Shown: positions 7,608-17,442, counted from the first letter of the stretch. The stretch: DNA of 64,000 nt from Thalassobacillus devorans (GCF_900176565.1 NZ_FXEH01000003.1:1-64000); one strand, 5' to 3'. The notes: a model not told the origin generated them from the letters alone. Program-made: numbers and translations.

Positions 7608-8510
7608 ATGATGAAGAAGCTATCGATTTTGGGAGTACCGATGGATCTGGGACAAAACCGACGTGGCGTAGATATGGGACCGAGCGCGATTCGCTATGCA
7701 GGGGTTCTCGAGCGGTTAGAAAAGTTGGAGCTTGCGATCGAAGACCTGGGCAATGTTGAAATTGCGCAGCAGAAGGGTGAACAAAAGGAACTTGTTGATA
7801 ACCTACGCAACTTGAATGAAGTGATGGAAGGTAACGAAAAGCTCGCACAACGAGTAGATGACATAATCGAAGAGGGAAGTTTTCCGCTTATTCTTGGCGG
7901 TGACCATAGTATTGCAATAGGAACCCTTGCAGGTGTGTCCAAGCATTATGAAAATCTCGGTGTCATTTGGTATGATGCTCATGGTGATTTGAATAACAAT
8001 GAAACATCGCCGTCTGGCAACATTCATGGAATGCCGCTTGCCGTTAGTCTGGGTATCGGCCACCAGAGGCTGGTTAACATCCATGGTTACCAGCCGAAAG
8101 TGAAGCCAGAGAACATCGTCATTATTGGTGCACGTTCTTTGGATGCAGGGGAGCGAGAGCTGATTAAAGAAAAAGGAATCAAGGTCTTTACGATGCATGA
8201 AGTCGACCGGCTTGGCATGTCCGCTGTGATGCAGGAAACCATCGAATACTTGAAAGATCGTACCGATGGGCTTCATTTGAGTCTGGACCTGGATGGTTTA
8301 GATCCGGATACTGCTCCAGGAGTAGGAACGCCAGTCATGGGTGGATTGAGCTATCGGGAGAGTCACTTAGCTATGGAAATGCTGCATGAGTCTGGTCTGG
8401 TGACTTCGGCTGAATTTGTTGAAGTAAATCCGATTCTTGACGAAAAAAATAAGACAGCAAGTGTGGCTGTAGGTTTGATGGGGTCTTTATTCGGTGAGAA
8501 ATTATTATAA
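7608..8510 (+). CDS. rocF: Arginase
   Basis: A 300-residue ureohydrolase that converts arginine to ornithine and urea in the cytoplasm, the first step of arginine catabolism. The Mn-binding motifs of the family are all present: [18 protein letters not shown] (with [10 protein letters not shown] after it) and [18 protein letters not shown]. Length matches Bacillus arginases (~297). AAGGAGG lies 5 bp before the first ATG (7608) and 8 bp before the second (7611); the protein could start at either. It stands alone between the tRNA terminator and a bidirectional terminator, without other roc genes next to it. Confidence 0.95.
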   Translation: MMKKLSILGVPMDLGQNRRGVDMGPSAIRYAGVLERLEKLELAIEDLGNVEIAQQKGEQKELVDNLRNLNEVMEGNEKLAQRVDDIIEEGSFPLILGGDHSIAIGTLAGVSKHYENLGVIWYDAHGDLNNNETSPSGNIHGMPLAVSLGIGHQRLVNIHGYQPKVKPENIVIIGARSLDAGERELIKEKGIKVFTMHEVDRLGMSAVMQETIEYLKDRTDGLHLSLDLDGLDPDTAPGVGTPVMGGLSYRESHLAMEMLHESGLVTSAEFVEVNPILDEKNKTASVAVGLMGSLFGEKLL

Positions 8511-8592
8511 AGCCATTAGAGAAACCTGGCTTATCGCTAAGTACTTATGGTGGAAGCCATAGATTTTAACAAAGTTAAATTTAAAGTAAAAA

Positions 8593-8632
8593 AATAACAG
8601 CAGCTTATCTTTAAGGATAGGTTGCTGTTATT
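8593..8632. terminator. Bidirectional terminator between rocF and the Spo0E-like gene
   Basis: AATAACAGCA pairs perfectly with TGCTGTTATT over a ~20-nt partly paired interior. A/T-rich flanks on both sides allow it to serve both convergent genes. Confidence 0.65.
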
Positions 8633-8633
8633 A

Positions 8634-8786
8634 TTATCTCGCTTTTTCAAATTGGTTAAGCAATTCATCTAATTGTCTGCTTATACTTACTACCTCTTCG
8701 GAAGATAAATCTAAATGTTTGCTCAAATCATTCATTTCTTTTCTGCATCTTTCAATTTCCACTAAAATCAACTTTTTTTGTTCCAT
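8634..8786 (-). CDS. Spo0E-like aspartyl-phosphate phosphatase
   Basis: A 50-residue protein too short for most gene finders. It has the features of the Spo0E/YisI/YnzD family: two predicted helices and the signature SRQLDELL near the C terminus (family core S-x-x-LD-x-L). Family members dephosphorylate Spo0A~P and so delay sporulation. A strong ribosome site, GGAGGG, lies 5 bp before the ATG on the minus strand. It is convergent with rocF and ends at the shared terminator. The assignment rests on the short motif and on length (family members are about 50-85 residues). Confidence 0.75.
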   Translation of the reverse strand: MEQKKLILVEIERCRKEMNDLSKHLDLSSEEVVSISRQLDELLNQFEKAR

Positions 8787-8890
8787 GACGCCCTCCAATA
8801 ATAAAATGTAATTATTTTTTTATTTGAATGTCCATACCCTGCTATGAAAAATGTTAAACTTTAAATGGGAAAATTTTCTTAGATATTTTT

Positions 8891-8917
8891 TGAAACCTTA
8901 CGAGCTGCTCATTCGTA
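8891..8917 (+). promoter_or_regulatory. Sigma-W-type autoregulated promoter
   Basis: TGAAAC (8891-8896) and CGTA (8914-8917) match the ECF sigma-W -35 and -10 elements, with 17 bp between them (16 is usual). The site lies 37 bp before sigW, as expected for autoregulation. Confidence 0.75.
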
Positions 8918-8953
8918 CAGGTAATACCGCAAGTATAGCGGAGGTATAAAAGA

Positions 8954-9517
8954 ATGGAAACCGTGATAAAAGAGAAAATCAAACAAATAAAAAAAGGAAA
9001 TCAGGCTGCATTTGAAGATGTAGTTTCTTTTTATCAAAATAAAGTGTATCAAATTTGTTTCCGGATGATAGGAAACGCTCATGAAGCAGAGGATCTTGCA
9101 CAGGAAGCCTTTATTCGGGCTTATACCAACATTGACCGCTTTGATGAACGGAGGAAGTTTTCAACCTGGCTCTATCGAATTGCCACCAACCTTACCATCG
9201 ACCGCATACGTAAAAAGAAACCGGATTATTTTCTGGATGCGGAAGTAAAGGGGACGGAAGGATTGAGCATGTACTCCCAAATAGCGGCAGATCAAGCTTT
9301 GCCCGAAGAAGAAGTGGAAAGTCTGGAATTACAGACTTATATTCACAAAGAGATATTAGCATTACCTCCTAAATACCGTAGTGTAATTGTACTAAGGTTT
9401 TTAGATGAACTGTCCCTGCAGGAAATAGCAGAAGTGTTGGAAATTCCTGTAGGTACCGTGAAAACCCGGATTCACCGGGGGAGGGAAACGTTGCGAAAAA
9501 GGCTTCGCCACGTGTAA
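8954..9517 (+). CDS. sigW: ECF RNA polymerase sigma factor SigW
   Basis: A 187-residue extracytoplasmic-function sigma factor that directs the cell-envelope/antimicrobial-peptide stress regulon. Region 2 (about 20-90) includes DLAQEAFIRAYTNIDRF and FSTWLYRIATNLTIDRIRKKKP. Region 4 (about 130-185) includes LPPKYRSVIVLRFLDELSLQEIAEVLEIPVGTVKTRIHRGRE. Length equals B. subtilis SigW. A sigma-W-type promoter lies upstream, and the anti-sigma gene rsiW starts 14 bp after the stop codon. This is the conserved sigW-rsiW-cdaA-cdaR-glmM-glmS block. Confidence 0.96.
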   Translation: METVIKEKIKQIKKGNQAAFEDVVSFYQNKVYQICFRMIGNAHEAEDLAQEAFIRAYTNIDRFDERRKFSTWLYRIATNLTIDRIRKKKPDYFLDAEVKGTEGLSMYSQIAADQALPEEEVESLELQTYIHKEILALPPKYRSVIVLRFLDELSLQEIAEVLEIPVGTVKTRIHRGRETLRKRLRHV

Positions 9518-9531
9518 AGGAGTGAGAGGGA

Positions 9532-10182
9532 ATGAATTGTAAAGAAGAAGCTATCGCTTTAATGCATAAATATTTAGACGACCATTTAACGCAAGCCGAA
9601 GAAAAGAAATTGCGCATGCATCTCCAGGCATGCCAGGAGTGCCAGACCCACTTTCATGAGCTGAAGCGGACGATCAGTCTGGTGAAGAGTTCAAGTCCCA
9701 TATCGGCACCCCAGGACTTCACCTCAAACGTGATGGCTAATCTTCCAAAGCAGAAGAAACGTAATCATTATACGAAGTGGTTCAGAAACCATCCGTTCTT
9801 TACGGCTGCGGCGGTGTTTTTCCTGATGATGTTCGGCGGTATTTTTTCTGCATGGACAGAAGATCAGCAGGTGACAGTTTCTAAACAAGAAAACTTAGTA
9901 ATAAAAAACCAGGTGGTCATCGTACCGGAAGATGTGACGGTTAACGGGGATCTGGTCGTTCGAAATGGGGATTTACGAATTGAGGGAGCAGTCAATGGAG
10001 ATGTCACCATTATAAACGGAGATCTCTTAAACCAGGACAACAGGGAAGATTCCCCTCTCGATGGAGAGAAATATATGGCTTATGTCAGCGGGGAAGTCAA
10101 TGAAGTGAATCAAGTGTTTGAGTGGATGTGGTATCATATCAAAAATACATGGGAGAGTGTATTTTCTTTAGCTAAAGAGTAA
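9532..10182 (+). CDS. rsiW: Anti-sigma-W factor RsiW
   Basis: A 216-residue single-pass membrane anti-sigma factor. The N-terminal zinc-binding anti-sigma domain (about 1-45) contains HLQACQECQ (H-x3-C-x2-C). A transmembrane segment at about 83-103 (FFTAAAVFFLMMFGGIFSAW) is followed by an extracellular domain. In B. subtilis the homologue is cut by PrsW and RasP to release SigW; the same logic is inferred here. The C-terminal part contains short repeats (VNGDLVVRNGDLRIEGAVNGD) resembling a bactofilin-like beta structure. Start chosen from GGAGTGAGAGGG upstream and the tight coupling to sigW. Confidence 0.92.
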   Translation: MNCKEEAIALMHKYLDDHLTQAEEKKLRMHLQACQECQTHFHELKRTISLVKSSSPISAPQDFTSNVMANLPKQKKRNHYTKWFRNHPFFTAAAVFFLMMFGGIFSAWTEDQQVTVSKQENLVIKNQVVIVPEDVTVNGDLVVRNGDLRIEGAVNGDVTIINGDLLNQDNREDSPLDGEKYMAYVSGEVNEVNQVFEWMWYHIKNTWESVFSLAKE

Positions 10183-10189
10183 TAATGAG

Positions 10190-10219
10190 AAAGACTGTCA
10201 GGCAGGGCAGTCTTTTTTT
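10190..10219 (+). terminator. Terminator after rsiW
   Basis: AAAGACTG pairs with CAGTCTTT over a ~14-nt partly paired loop, followed by a T run. It separates sigW-rsiW from the cdaA operon. Confidence 0.8.
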
Positions 10220-10331
10220 ATAGCGTTAGTAGTTAAGATATAAGAGGCACTAAGAACTTTCAAGGACGCCGACGATTCTGTCTTTTTATAAGCTTGGCAT
10301 GGGAGAGCATTATCACTGTGACTGGTAAGTA

Positions 10332-10340
10332 TGCTATAAT
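10332..10340 (+). promoter_or_regulatory. Extended -10 promoter of the cdaA operon
   Basis: TGCTATAAT is an extended -10 box (TG-n-TATAAT) 51 bp before cdaA. The -35 region is poor, which extended -10 promoters tolerate. Confidence 0.55.
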
Positions 10341-10391
10341 TATATGTACTTTGTTTTTATCTTGTAATTACTTATAAAAGGAAGTGTAGGC

Positions 10392-11207
10392 ATGCTTGAT
10401 GGGGGACTAGACTTATTGGATTACTTACTTATAGCTATTGATATCGCCCTCGTCTGGTTTGTTGTATATAAATTGATCATGTTGATCAGGGGAACGAAGG
10501 CAGTCCAGCTGTTAAAAGGGATATTCGTTGTCCTGGCGATATGGCTGTTTAGCAACTTATTCGGGCTGACTACCTTAAGGTGGCTGACTTCACAGGCAAT
10601 CACCTGGGGTTTTCTTGCAATCATCATTCTTTTCCAGCCTGAGTTCAGACGTGCGTTAGAACAGTTAGGGCGCGGCAGCTTTTTCAGCAGAACGACTTCT
10701 GAGGATCAAGGGGTGGAAAAATCCATCCAAGCCATCATAAAATCTTGTAATTATATGGCTAAGCGCCGGATTGGTGCATTGATTACGATTGAAAGAGAAA
10801 CAGGGATGGGAGATTATGTGGAAACCGGAATCAATATCGAAGGCCGGTTGACGAGCGAGTTGCTGACAAATATCTTCATTCCCAATACGCCTTTACACGA
10901 TGGCGCAGTAATCATACGTGGCGATGAAATTGTCGCTGCTGCATGCTACCTGCCATTGTCGGAAAGTCCATTCATCTCCAAGGAATTGGGTACACGGCAT
11001 CGCGCAGCTATGGGAATCAGTGAAGTAACTGATGCGCTGACGATCATTGTATCTGAAGAAACAGGAAACATATCATGCACCAAAAATGGTGAGTTACATC
11101 GAGAATTGAGTCAGGAAAAGCTGAGTGAAATCCTTCATAAAGAATTGAATGTACCGACCAAAGTTCCTGTGAAGACATGGAACTGGAGGGGGAAGAAAGA
11201 TGGATAA
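10392..11207 (+). CDS. cdaA: Diadenylate cyclase CdaA
   Basis: A 271-residue membrane-bound enzyme (formerly YbbP) that makes c-di-AMP from two ATP. Three N-terminal transmembrane helices (about residues 10-80) precede the DAC domain, with the diagnostic DGAVIIRG and RHRAAMGISE motifs. c-di-AMP controls potassium and osmolyte balance, relevant to a salt-living host. The stop overlaps the cdaR start by 8 bp. The cdaA-cdaR-glmM order is conserved in Firmicutes, where CdaR and GlmM bind and modulate CdaA. Confidence 0.96.
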   Translation: MLDGGLDLLDYLLIAIDIALVWFVVYKLIMLIRGTKAVQLLKGIFVVLAIWLFSNLFGLTTLRWLTSQAITWGFLAIIILFQPEFRRALEQLGRGSFFSRTTSEDQGVEKSIQAIIKSCNYMAKRRIGALITIERETGMGDYVETGINIEGRLTSELLTNIFIPNTPLHDGAVIIRGDEIVAAACYLPLSESPFISKELGTRHRAAMGISEVTDALTIIVSEETGNISCTKNGELHRELSQEKLSEILHKELNVPTKVPVKTWNWRGKKDG

Positions 11208-12438
11208 ATGGTTTAACAGCCCCTGGTTTATTCGTGTCATTTCGTTACTGCTTGCTATCTTGCTGTGGACGACTGTCAACCTGGATGATAACTCTCAAAG
11301 CGATGCATTATTGATTAATGATGGGTCGAGTGAATTTGAAGTGTTGAATAACATTCCATTGGACTTGATCTATGATGATGATAAGTATACAGTCAGTGGA
11401 GCGCCTCAAAATGTTTCGATGACATTGGAGGGCCCGAACAGCGTAATGACACCACTAGTTAGACAGAAAAATTTTGAAGTCTATGTAAACTTAGAAGGTT
11501 ATGGTCCAGGAGTTCATACGGTGAATGTCCAGCATAGTGGTATTTCCAATCGACTTCACGTCAATATTGAGCCTAGAACCGTTCAGGTCACCATTGAGGA
11601 AAAAGTGGAGCGAGAGTTTGATGTTGGTGTGGATCTGATCAATGACCAGGAACTGGTGGAAAATTATGAAATCGGTGATGCCAAAATTACTCCTGGGAAA
11701 GTGACCATTACCGGCGGGAAAGAACTTGTGGATAGTGTAGCGCTTGTGAAGGCGATGGTCGATGTCCGGGACACTACGGAGACGATAGAAAACGTCCAGG
11801 CTCCTGTAAAAGTATATGATATGCAAGGAAACGAATTGGACGTGCTGGTAGAACCGAATGTGGTGGACGTTACTGTTCCTATAGATGTACCAAGTAAACA
11901 GGTACCGATAGAGGTTCAAACGGAAGGAGAGCCGGCAGAAGGCTATGCCATCCAATCCGTTACACCGGATGTAGAGGAGGTAACGATTTACGGGCCTTTG
12001 GAAGCAATCAGTCAAATAGGCCGAATCGCTAACATCAATGTAGACACCACGGATTTATCTGAATCGGAAACCCAGGAAGTGGTGGTACCAGTACCTGATG
12101 GTATCCGGAAAGTAGAGCCTGAAACAATAGAAGTGGACATTGAAGTGATGGAATCTAAAGATCAGGCAGAACAAGTAATCGACTCGATAGAAATTGGGGT
12201 AGCAAACCCTCCTGAAGAAGGTTCCGTAAGTTTTCTGGATCCGGAAGATCAACAAATATCATTGACTGTTCTTGGTAAAGAAGAAGACATTGAAAATCTG
12301 CAAGCGGAAGATTTTCAGGCAGAAATTGATGTGTCCGGTTTAGAGGCTGGGGAGCACGAAGTGCCTATTGAAATAACCGGGCCGGATAATGCAGCATATG
12401 AGCTGAACGACCCCAATGCAATGATACGAATCGGATAA
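11200..12438 (+). CDS. cdaR: CdaA regulatory protein CdaR (YbbR repeats)
   Basis: A 412-residue extracellular regulator of CdaA. An N-terminal membrane anchor (about 8-28, WFIRVISLLLAILLWTTVNL) is followed by four YbbR repeats of ~80 residues, recognisable by alternating segments such as VKVYDMQGNELDVLVEPNVVDVTVPID. It begins inside the end of cdaA with GGAGGGGGAAAG as ribosome site, so the two are translationally coupled. Highly acidic, as expected for a surface protein of a halophile. Confidence 0.93.
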   Translation: MDKWFNSPWFIRVISLLLAILLWTTVNLDDNSQSDALLINDGSSEFEVLNNIPLDLIYDDDKYTVSGAPQNVSMTLEGPNSVMTPLVRQKNFEVYVNLEGYGPGVHTVNVQHSGISNRLHVNIEPRTVQVTIEEKVEREFDVGVDLINDQELVENYEIGDAKITPGKVTITGGKELVDSVALVKAMVDVRDTTETIENVQAPVKVYDMQGNELDVLVEPNVVDVTVPIDVPSKQVPIEVQTEGEPAEGYAIQSVTPDVEEVTIYGPLEAISQIGRIANINVDTTDLSESETQEVVVPVPDGIRKVEPETIEVDIEVMESKDQAEQVIDSIEIGVANPPEEGSVSFLDPEDQQISLTVLGKEEDIENLQAEDFQAEIDVSGLEAGEHEVPIEITGPDNAAYELNDPNAMIRIG

Positions 12439-12479
12439 AAATAGAATGTTTGTAACGAATGAAGGAGAGATTAGACATC

Positions 12480-13829
12480 ATGGGTAAATATTTTGGTACA
12501 GATGGAGTCAGAGGAGTAGCAAATAAAGATTTGACTCCGGAACTTGCTTTTAAATTAGGACGATTCGGCGGTTATGCAGTAACAAAAGGAGTAGAAAGAC
12601 CAAAAGTTCTGATAGGTCGGGATACGAGGATTTCCTGCCATATGCTGGAGGGAGCTTTAACAGCTGGTCTGCTCTCAATCGGAGCCGAGGTCATGAGGGT
12701 CGGTGTCATTTCTACACCAGGAGTAGCCTATTTGACAAAAGCGCTTGGTGCTGAAGCAGGTGTCATGATTTCTGCTTCCCACAACCCGGTGGAAGATAAC
12801 GGGATTAAATTCTTTGGACCGGATGGTTTCAAACTTTCCGATGAGCAGGAAGAAGAAATTGAGGCATTACTCGATAAAGATAGCGATGACCTTCCTCGTC
12901 CTACGGGAGGAGACCTCGGTCAGGTAAACGATTATTTCGAAGGAGCTCAACGCTATATGCAATATCTGAAACAGACGGTCGATCATGACTTCGATGGTCT
13001 TCATCTTGCATTAGATTGTGCTCACGGCGCCACTTCCGCACTTGCATCCCATATGTTTGCTGATCTGGAAGCCGATATTTCTTCTATCGGTTCATCTCCG
13101 GATGGATTGAACATCAACGATGGTGTAGGATCCACGCATCCGGAGGCAGTCAGGAAGCTTGTTCTTGATAAAGGAGCCGATATCGGACTTGCGTTTGATG
13201 GTGATGGAGATCGACTGATTGCTGTGGACGAAAAAGGTAATATTGTTGACGGAGACCATATCATGTACATATGCGGGAAGCATATGAACAATTCCGGCAT
13301 GTTGAATCATTCTACCGTCGTCTCTACGGTTATGAGCAACCTTGGTTTCTATAAAGCGATTGAAGCTAATGGGATGAAGAGCGATAAAACAGCGGTAGGC
13401 GACCGATATGTAATGGAAGAAATGAGACAGGGCGGTTACAATCTGGGCGGAGAGCAATCCGGTCATATCATCTTCTTAGATTACAATACGACAGGGGATG
13501 GAATGCTTAGTGCATTGCAGCTCATCAATGTCATGAAAGATACAGGCAAGCCGTTATCGGAACTTGCTGCTGAAATGAAGAAATTCCCACAGGTCTTGAA
13601 AAATGTGAAAGTAACCGATAAAGCTGCGGTTCAGACTCACCCGCGTATTCAGGATACAATTAAAGCGGTAGAAGAAGAGATGGGAACGCAAGGACGTGTT
13701 CTTGTACGGCCTTCCGGTACGGAACCACTTGTACGCATCATGGTAGAAGCACCAACAGAAGAAGATTGCGAGAAATATGTTGATCAAGTAGTGGAAGTTG
13801 TACAAGAAGAATTGGGTATGACGGAGTAA
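12480..13829 (+). CDS. glmM: Phosphoglucosamine mutase GlmM
   Basis: A 449-residue alpha-D-phosphohexomutase that converts glucosamine-6-phosphate to glucosamine-1-phosphate, feeding peptidoglycan precursor synthesis. The phospho-serine loop [20 protein letters not shown], the metal loop DGDGDRL, the sugar-binding GGEQSGH and the phosphate-binding [10 protein letters not shown] are all present. An upstream in-frame ATG at 12459 would add seven residues but overlaps the Shine-Dalgarno GAAGGAGAG; the ATG at 12480 gives [12 protein letters not shown], the usual family start. GlmM also inhibits CdaA in related species. Confidence 0.96.
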   Translation: MGKYFGTDGVRGVANKDLTPELAFKLGRFGGYAVTKGVERPKVLIGRDTRISCHMLEGALTAGLLSIGAEVMRVGVISTPGVAYLTKALGAEAGVMISASHNPVEDNGIKFFGPDGFKLSDEQEEEIEALLDKDSDDLPRPTGGDLGQVNDYFEGAQRYMQYLKQTVDHDFDGLHLALDCAHGATSALASHMFADLEADISSIGSSPDGLNINDGVGSTHPEAVRKLVLDKGADIGLAFDGDGDRLIAVDEKGNIVDGDHIMYICGKHMNNSGMLNHSTVVSTVMSNLGFYKAIEANGMKSDKTAVGDRYVMEEMRQGGYNLGGEQSGHIIFLDYNTTGDGMLSALQLINVMKDTGKPLSELAAEMKKFPQVLKNVKVTDKAAVQTHPRIQDTIKAVEEEMGTQGRVLVRPSGTEPLVRIMVEAPTEEDCEKYVDQVVEVVQEELGMTE

Positions 13830-13840
13830 TGTTTCAGAAT

Positions 13841-13877
13841 GCGCAGCCGGCACATCACAGCTGGCTGCGCATATTTT
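13841..13877 (+). terminator. Terminator after glmM
   Basis: GCGCAGCCGGC pairs with GCTGGCTGCGC across an 8-nt loop, followed by ATATTTTG. The weak T tract suggests partial read-through. Confidence 0.75.
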
Positions 13878-13943
13878 GTTATAGTCGAGTTTATAAGATT
13901 GTTACAATGGGAAGTCATTTGTGTAAAGGTAAAAAAATAATGA

Positions 13944-13973
13944 TTGACCTTTAAAATCTTTCTCGAGTAAAAT
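13944..13973 (+). promoter_or_regulatory. Promoter of the glmS transcript
   Basis: TTGACC (13944-13949) and TAAAAT (13968-13973) with 18-bp spacing. Initiation near 13981 places the ribozyme cleavage site about 108 nt into the leader. Confidence 0.6.
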
Positions 13974-14088
13974 GGTTAGTAGCCTTGCTTTTTTGCCTGC
14001 AGGTTTAAAGATGGCTTACTAAGGTAATGGAGTAGGGGTGCATTCAAGGAAGGTAAGGAGGATAGTTTTTCAAGAACAATCATTTAAA

Positions 14089-14320
14089 GCGCCAGGACTA
14101 TTTTCGTTCGGCATGAAAATAGTTGACGAGGAGGAGGTTCATCGAGCTTTCGGCGGATGCCTCCCGGTTGTTGCACTTCAACCGTCTGTTCAGCTTTTAA
14201 AACAAAGAGGCGACTCTTTCGGACAACAAAGCTGAATAAAGTGCAGACCAATCATAGTAAACACGAGAAAGGGGCAGAACTTGCCCCTCACGGGTGCCGG
14301 TCTCTGCCCCTTCTGAGGAG
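14089..14320 (+). promoter_or_regulatory. glmS ribozyme-riboswitch
   Basis: The leader matches the glucosamine-6-phosphate-activated ribozyme. It contains AGCGCCAGGAC at the cleavage site (predicted cut between A14088 and G14089), GTTGACGAGGAGGAGG, TTCGGCGGATGCCTCCC, and GGTTGT/CAACCGT pairing, then a GGGGCAG-containing 3' domain. With GlcN6P the RNA cleaves itself and the downstream glmS message is degraded by RNase J1, giving feedback control. The 3' border is approximate. Confidence 0.95.
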
Positions 14321-14341
14321 ATTTAAGGAGGAAATACCGAC

Positions 14342-16147
14342 ATGTGTGGAATTGTAGGATATATTGGATATGATGATTCGAAAGAGATTTTATTAAAAGG
14401 GCTGGAAAAGCTGGAATACCGTGGTTATGACTCCGCAGGTATCGCAACGTTGAATGATGAAGATGCGTACATTGCAAAAGTTAAGGGACGGATTGCACAG
14501 CTTCGTGAGGCTGTTGACGATAACGTAGAGGCAACGCTTGGAATTGGACATACGCGCTGGGCGACACATGGACCGCCAAGCCAGGAAAATGCTCATCCGC
14601 ATCAAAGTACATCCGGGCGTTTTACCATCGTTCATAATGGTGTCATTGAAAACTATCTGGAAGTACGCAAGGAATACCTTGGGGATATGGAATTAAAGAG
14701 TCAGACCGATACAGAAATTATCGTACAGTTGATTGAAGTACTGTATAATGAAATGAAGGACGTAGCGGCTGCATTCCGTAAAGCTGTAGAACTGTTGAAA
14801 GGCTCTTATGCGATTGCTTTAATTGATGCAGAAGATAAGGATACGATTTATATCGCAAAAAACAAGAGTCCGCTTCTTGTAGGGTTGGGAGACGGCTTCA
14901 ATGTCGTTGCCAGTGACTCCATGGCAATGCTTCAAGTGACAGATCAATTTCTTGAATTGATGGATAAAGAAACTGTCCTGTTGCGCCGTGACTCTGTAGA
15001 AATCCTGAAGCTTGATGGTTCTAAGGTAGAAGAGCGCGAGCCTTTTACAGCTGAACTGAATGAGTCAGATATTGAAAAGGGGACCTACCCTCACTTTATG
15101 CTGAAAGAAATTGACGAACAGCCGTTAGTGCTCCGTCGAATCATCCAGGAATATCAAAATGAAGACAATGAAATCAAACTGGACCCGGATGTACGCCAGG
15201 CGATGAAGGATTGTGACCGTATTTATATCATCGCTGCAGGTACCAGTTACCATGCAGGTTTGATCGGGAAGCAATTCATCGAAAAGTTTGCCAAAATCCC
15301 TGTAGAAGTACACGTAGCAAGTGAATTCTCCTACAACATGCCATTGTTGTCAGAGAAGCCGCTTTTCGTCTATATTTCTCAAAGTGGGGAAACGGCAGAC
15401 AGCCGTGCCGTACTGGTCCAAACAAAGCAATTAGGACATCCGGCATTGACGATTACGAATGTGCCAGGGTCCACCCTTTCTCGTGAAGCAGATTACACCT
15501 TGCACTTGCATGCAGGACCAGAAATCGCAGTAGCTTCTACCAAAGCCTATACAGCTCAAATGGCTGTTCTGGCTATCTTAGCTGTAGATACAGCAAAAGC
15601 GAAAGGCATCGAGCTTGAATTCGATCCAATGCAGGAACTCGCCATCGTAGCGAATGCTATGGAAGCCTTAGCTGACCAGAAAGAAGTATTCGAGGACTTG
15701 GCTCGTGACTTCTTAGCAACAACACGCAACTGCTTCTTTATCGGCCGCAGCATCGATTACTATGTTGGTGTGGAAGGGGCCTTGAAGCTGAAAGAGATTT
15801 CTTACATCCAGGCAGAAGGTTTTGCCGGCGGTGAGTTGAAGCATGGTACTATTGCATTGATCGAAGAAGGAACACCAGTCATCGCCCTTGCTACACAGGA
15901 AGGCGTCAATGACTCGATCCGCGGCAATGTACAGGAAGTCATTGCTCGTGGAGCAAATGCTTGCGTAATCAGTATGAAAGGTCTGGAAAAAGACGGTGAC
16001 AGCTTCGTACTGCCGAAAGTACATGAGCTGCTGACACCGATTGTTTCTGTCCTTCCATTACAGTTGATTTCCTATTACGCAGCGCTTCACCGTGATTGTG
16101 ACGTAGATAAGCCACGTAACCTTGCCAAAAGTGTTACAGTGGAATAA
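14342..16147 (+). CDS. glmS: Glutamine-fructose-6-phosphate aminotransferase GlmS
   Basis: A 601-residue enzyme that forms glucosamine-6-phosphate from fructose-6-phosphate and glutamine, the entry point to cell-wall amino sugars. The N-terminal nucleophile Cys2 ([10 protein letters not shown]) starts the glutaminase domain (about 1-235). Two SIS isomerase domains follow, with [11 protein letters not shown] in the first and the C-terminal [13 protein letters not shown]. The ribosome site AAGGAGG lies 6 bp before the ATG. Expression is controlled by the ribozyme in its leader. The length is normal for Bacillus. Confidence 0.97.
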   Translation: MCGIVGYIGYDDSKEILLKGLEKLEYRGYDSAGIATLNDEDAYIAKVKGRIAQLREAVDDNVEATLGIGHTRWATHGPPSQENAHPHQSTSGRFTIVHNGVIENYLEVRKEYLGDMELKSQTDTEIIVQLIEVLYNEMKDVAAAFRKAVELLKGSYAIALIDAEDKDTIYIAKNKSPLLVGLGDGFNVVASDSMAMLQVTDQFLELMDKETVLLRRDSVEILKLDGSKVEEREPFTAELNESDIEKGTYPHFMLKEIDEQPLVLRRIIQEYQNEDNEIKLDPDVRQAMKDCDRIYIIAAGTSYHAGLIGKQFIEKFAKIPVEVHVASEFSYNMPLLSEKPLFVYISQSGETADSRAVLVQTKQLGHPALTITNVPGSTLSREADYTLHLHAGPEIAVASTKAYTAQMAVLAILAVDTAKAKGIELEFDPMQELAIVANAMEALADQKEVFEDLARDFLATTRNCFFIGRSIDYYVGVEGALKLKEISYIQAEGFAGGELKHGTIALIEEGTPVIALATQEGVNDSIRGNVQEVIARGANACVISMKGLEKDGDSFVLPKVHELLTPIVSVLPLQLISYYAALHRDCDVDKPRNLAKSVTVE

Positions 16148-16171
16148 ATAACTCTCAAAAGGAGTGTACAC

Positions 16172-16429
16172 ATGCTAAAGGAATCGGATTTTCCGACAGA
16201 GGAACTAAGGGATCAATGGATCAAAGTCCGCAATAGGAAATTGGAAGAAATGGCGCAGTATATCCAGCGTTACTTCCACCTCACAAAAGTTAGAGAAAAC
16301 GAAGGCAGCTATGAGGTTCAAGGCTATGTCTATCAGCCAGGATATGGTGAGATCAGGATGGCCTTTGAGTTCACATACGAACACGTAGCTAAAATGACAG
16401 ATCTATTTGATGAGTCTATTGAAAAATAA
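16172..16429 (+). CDS. Small conserved-looking protein of unknown function
   Basis: An 85-residue protein with no family I can name. It begins 24 bp after glmS with a good ribosome site (AAAGGAGTG) and ends before a strong terminator, so it is probably co-transcribed with glmS. It is charged, without a signal peptide or membrane segment; the N-terminal third looks helical (ELRDQWIKVRNRKLEEMAQYIQRYF) and the rest beta-rich. Codon use resembles its neighbours. Reality as a gene is supported by the ribosome site and position only. Confidence 0.7.
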   Translation: MLKESDFPTEELRDQWIKVRNRKLEEMAQYIQRYFHLTKVRENEGSYEVQGYVYQPGYGEIRMAFEFTYEHVAKMTDLFDESIEK

Positions 16430-16445
16430 AATGTGTGCATCACGA

Positions 16446-16480
16446 TGCCCCCAGTTACAACTAGTAACTGGGGGCATTTT
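16446..16480. terminator. Terminator between glmS unit and threonine dehydratase
   Basis: TGCCCCCAGTTAC pairs perfectly with GTAACTGGGGGCA over a 5-nt loop, followed by TTTT. It sits between convergent genes; the minus-strand stop codon is just beyond it. Confidence 0.88.
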
Positions 16481-17442
16481 CATTGACGATTCGTAGGAAC
16501 GATCAGTTCCCCTACTCTGCTTATATCTACATTGCCGCCTGAAACGACGGTCACTACTTTTTTGTTTTCCAAGGGCAGTCTGCTGTGGATCAGTGCGGCG
16601 ATTGCAACAGCGCTCGAGGGTTCAATCAACTGCTTCATCCGTTCCATAACAAAACTGAAAGCGAAGCGGATTTCTGCTTCTGAAACTAAAACAAGGTCAT
16701 CGAGGTACTTTTGCAGTACCGGAAAGGTTAAATCACCAGGCTGAGAAGTACGCAGCCCGTCAGCAATCGTGCTGGTGGCTGGAATGGCTGTAATTTTATT
16801 ATTGTTTAGCGACAGGTACGTGTCATTAGCGATTTTCGGCTCTGCTCCGTAGACTTTGATGCTTGGGTTGGTTTCTTTGATAGCCGTTAAAATTCCGGAG
16901 ATGAGGCCTCCACCGCCAACTGGTACCACTATGGCGTCTGCATCTTTTACTTGCTCTAAAATCTCCAGTCCGACAGTCCCCTGACCCGCCATGATATAAG
17001 GATCGTCGTAAGGAGGGATATAAACACCTGTCTGGTCTTCGGCGAGCTGTTTTGCTCTGGGAATCCGTTCGGCTGACGTGGTGCCGCATGTTTCAATTTT
17101 TCCTTTATAAGCCTGGATGGCTTCCACTTTGCATTGACTGGCATCTGTCGGCACGACGATGGTAGCAGGAACACCGAGTTGATTGGCGATGTAAGCAACT
17201 GCCTGTCCGTGGTTTCCGGAAGAAGCGGCTGTGATCGATTTTGCCCCTTCCTGCACGGCATGCTTTACTTTATTAGTAGCGCCCCGGATTTTAAAAGAAC
17301 CTGTTTTTTGAAGGTGTTCGGACTTTAGAAAAATCTGGTTATTACACAGTCTGGATAGTTGTTCAGATTGCAGGATGGGAGTTGTATGGATGATCTTGGA
17401 AATAGCTGCCTTAGCTGCATGAATATCTTGAACAGTAATCAT
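16480..17442 (-). CDS. Threonine/serine dehydratase (PLP fold type II)
   Basis: About 320 residues, catabolic threonine ammonia-lyase type, deaminating threonine to 2-oxobutyrate (or serine to pyruvate). The PLP lysine is in GSFKIRGATNK and the phosphate-binding glycine loop in VPVGGGGLISG. It lacks the C-terminal ACT-like regulatory domain of biosynthetic IlvA (over 400 residues), so it is closer to TdcB or serine racemase-like enzymes. The start ATG at 17442 is preceded by AGAAAGGAG; the longer frame (to 17475) lacks such a site. It is read toward the glmS terminator and lies just downstream of nifS on the same strand. Confidence 0.88.
   Translation of the reverse strand: MITVQDIHAAKAAISKIIHTTPILQSEQLSRLCNNQIFLKSEHLQKTGSFKIRGATNKVKHAVQEGAKSITAASSGNHGQAVAYIANQLGVPATIVVPTDASQCKVEAIQAYKGKIETCGTTSAERIPRAKQLAEDQTGVYIPPYDDPYIMAGQGTVGLEILEQVKDADAIVVPVGGGGLISGILTAIKETNPSIKVYGAEPKIANDTYLSLNNNKITAIPATSTIADGLRTSQPGDLTFPVLQKYLDDLVLVSEAEIRFAFSFVMERMKQLIEPSSAVAIAALIHSRLPLENKKVVTVVSGGNVDISRVGELIVPTNRQ

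Noticed and set aside
7447-7848. Minus-strand 133-residue frame over the arginase start
   Set aside because: Antisense shadow of rocF and its terminator, without ribosome site or recognisable protein features.
14038-14357. Open reading frames of 65-66 residues upstream of glmS
   Set aside because: They lie within the glmS ribozyme, whose conserved RNA motifs explain the sequence; no suitable ribosome site or family.
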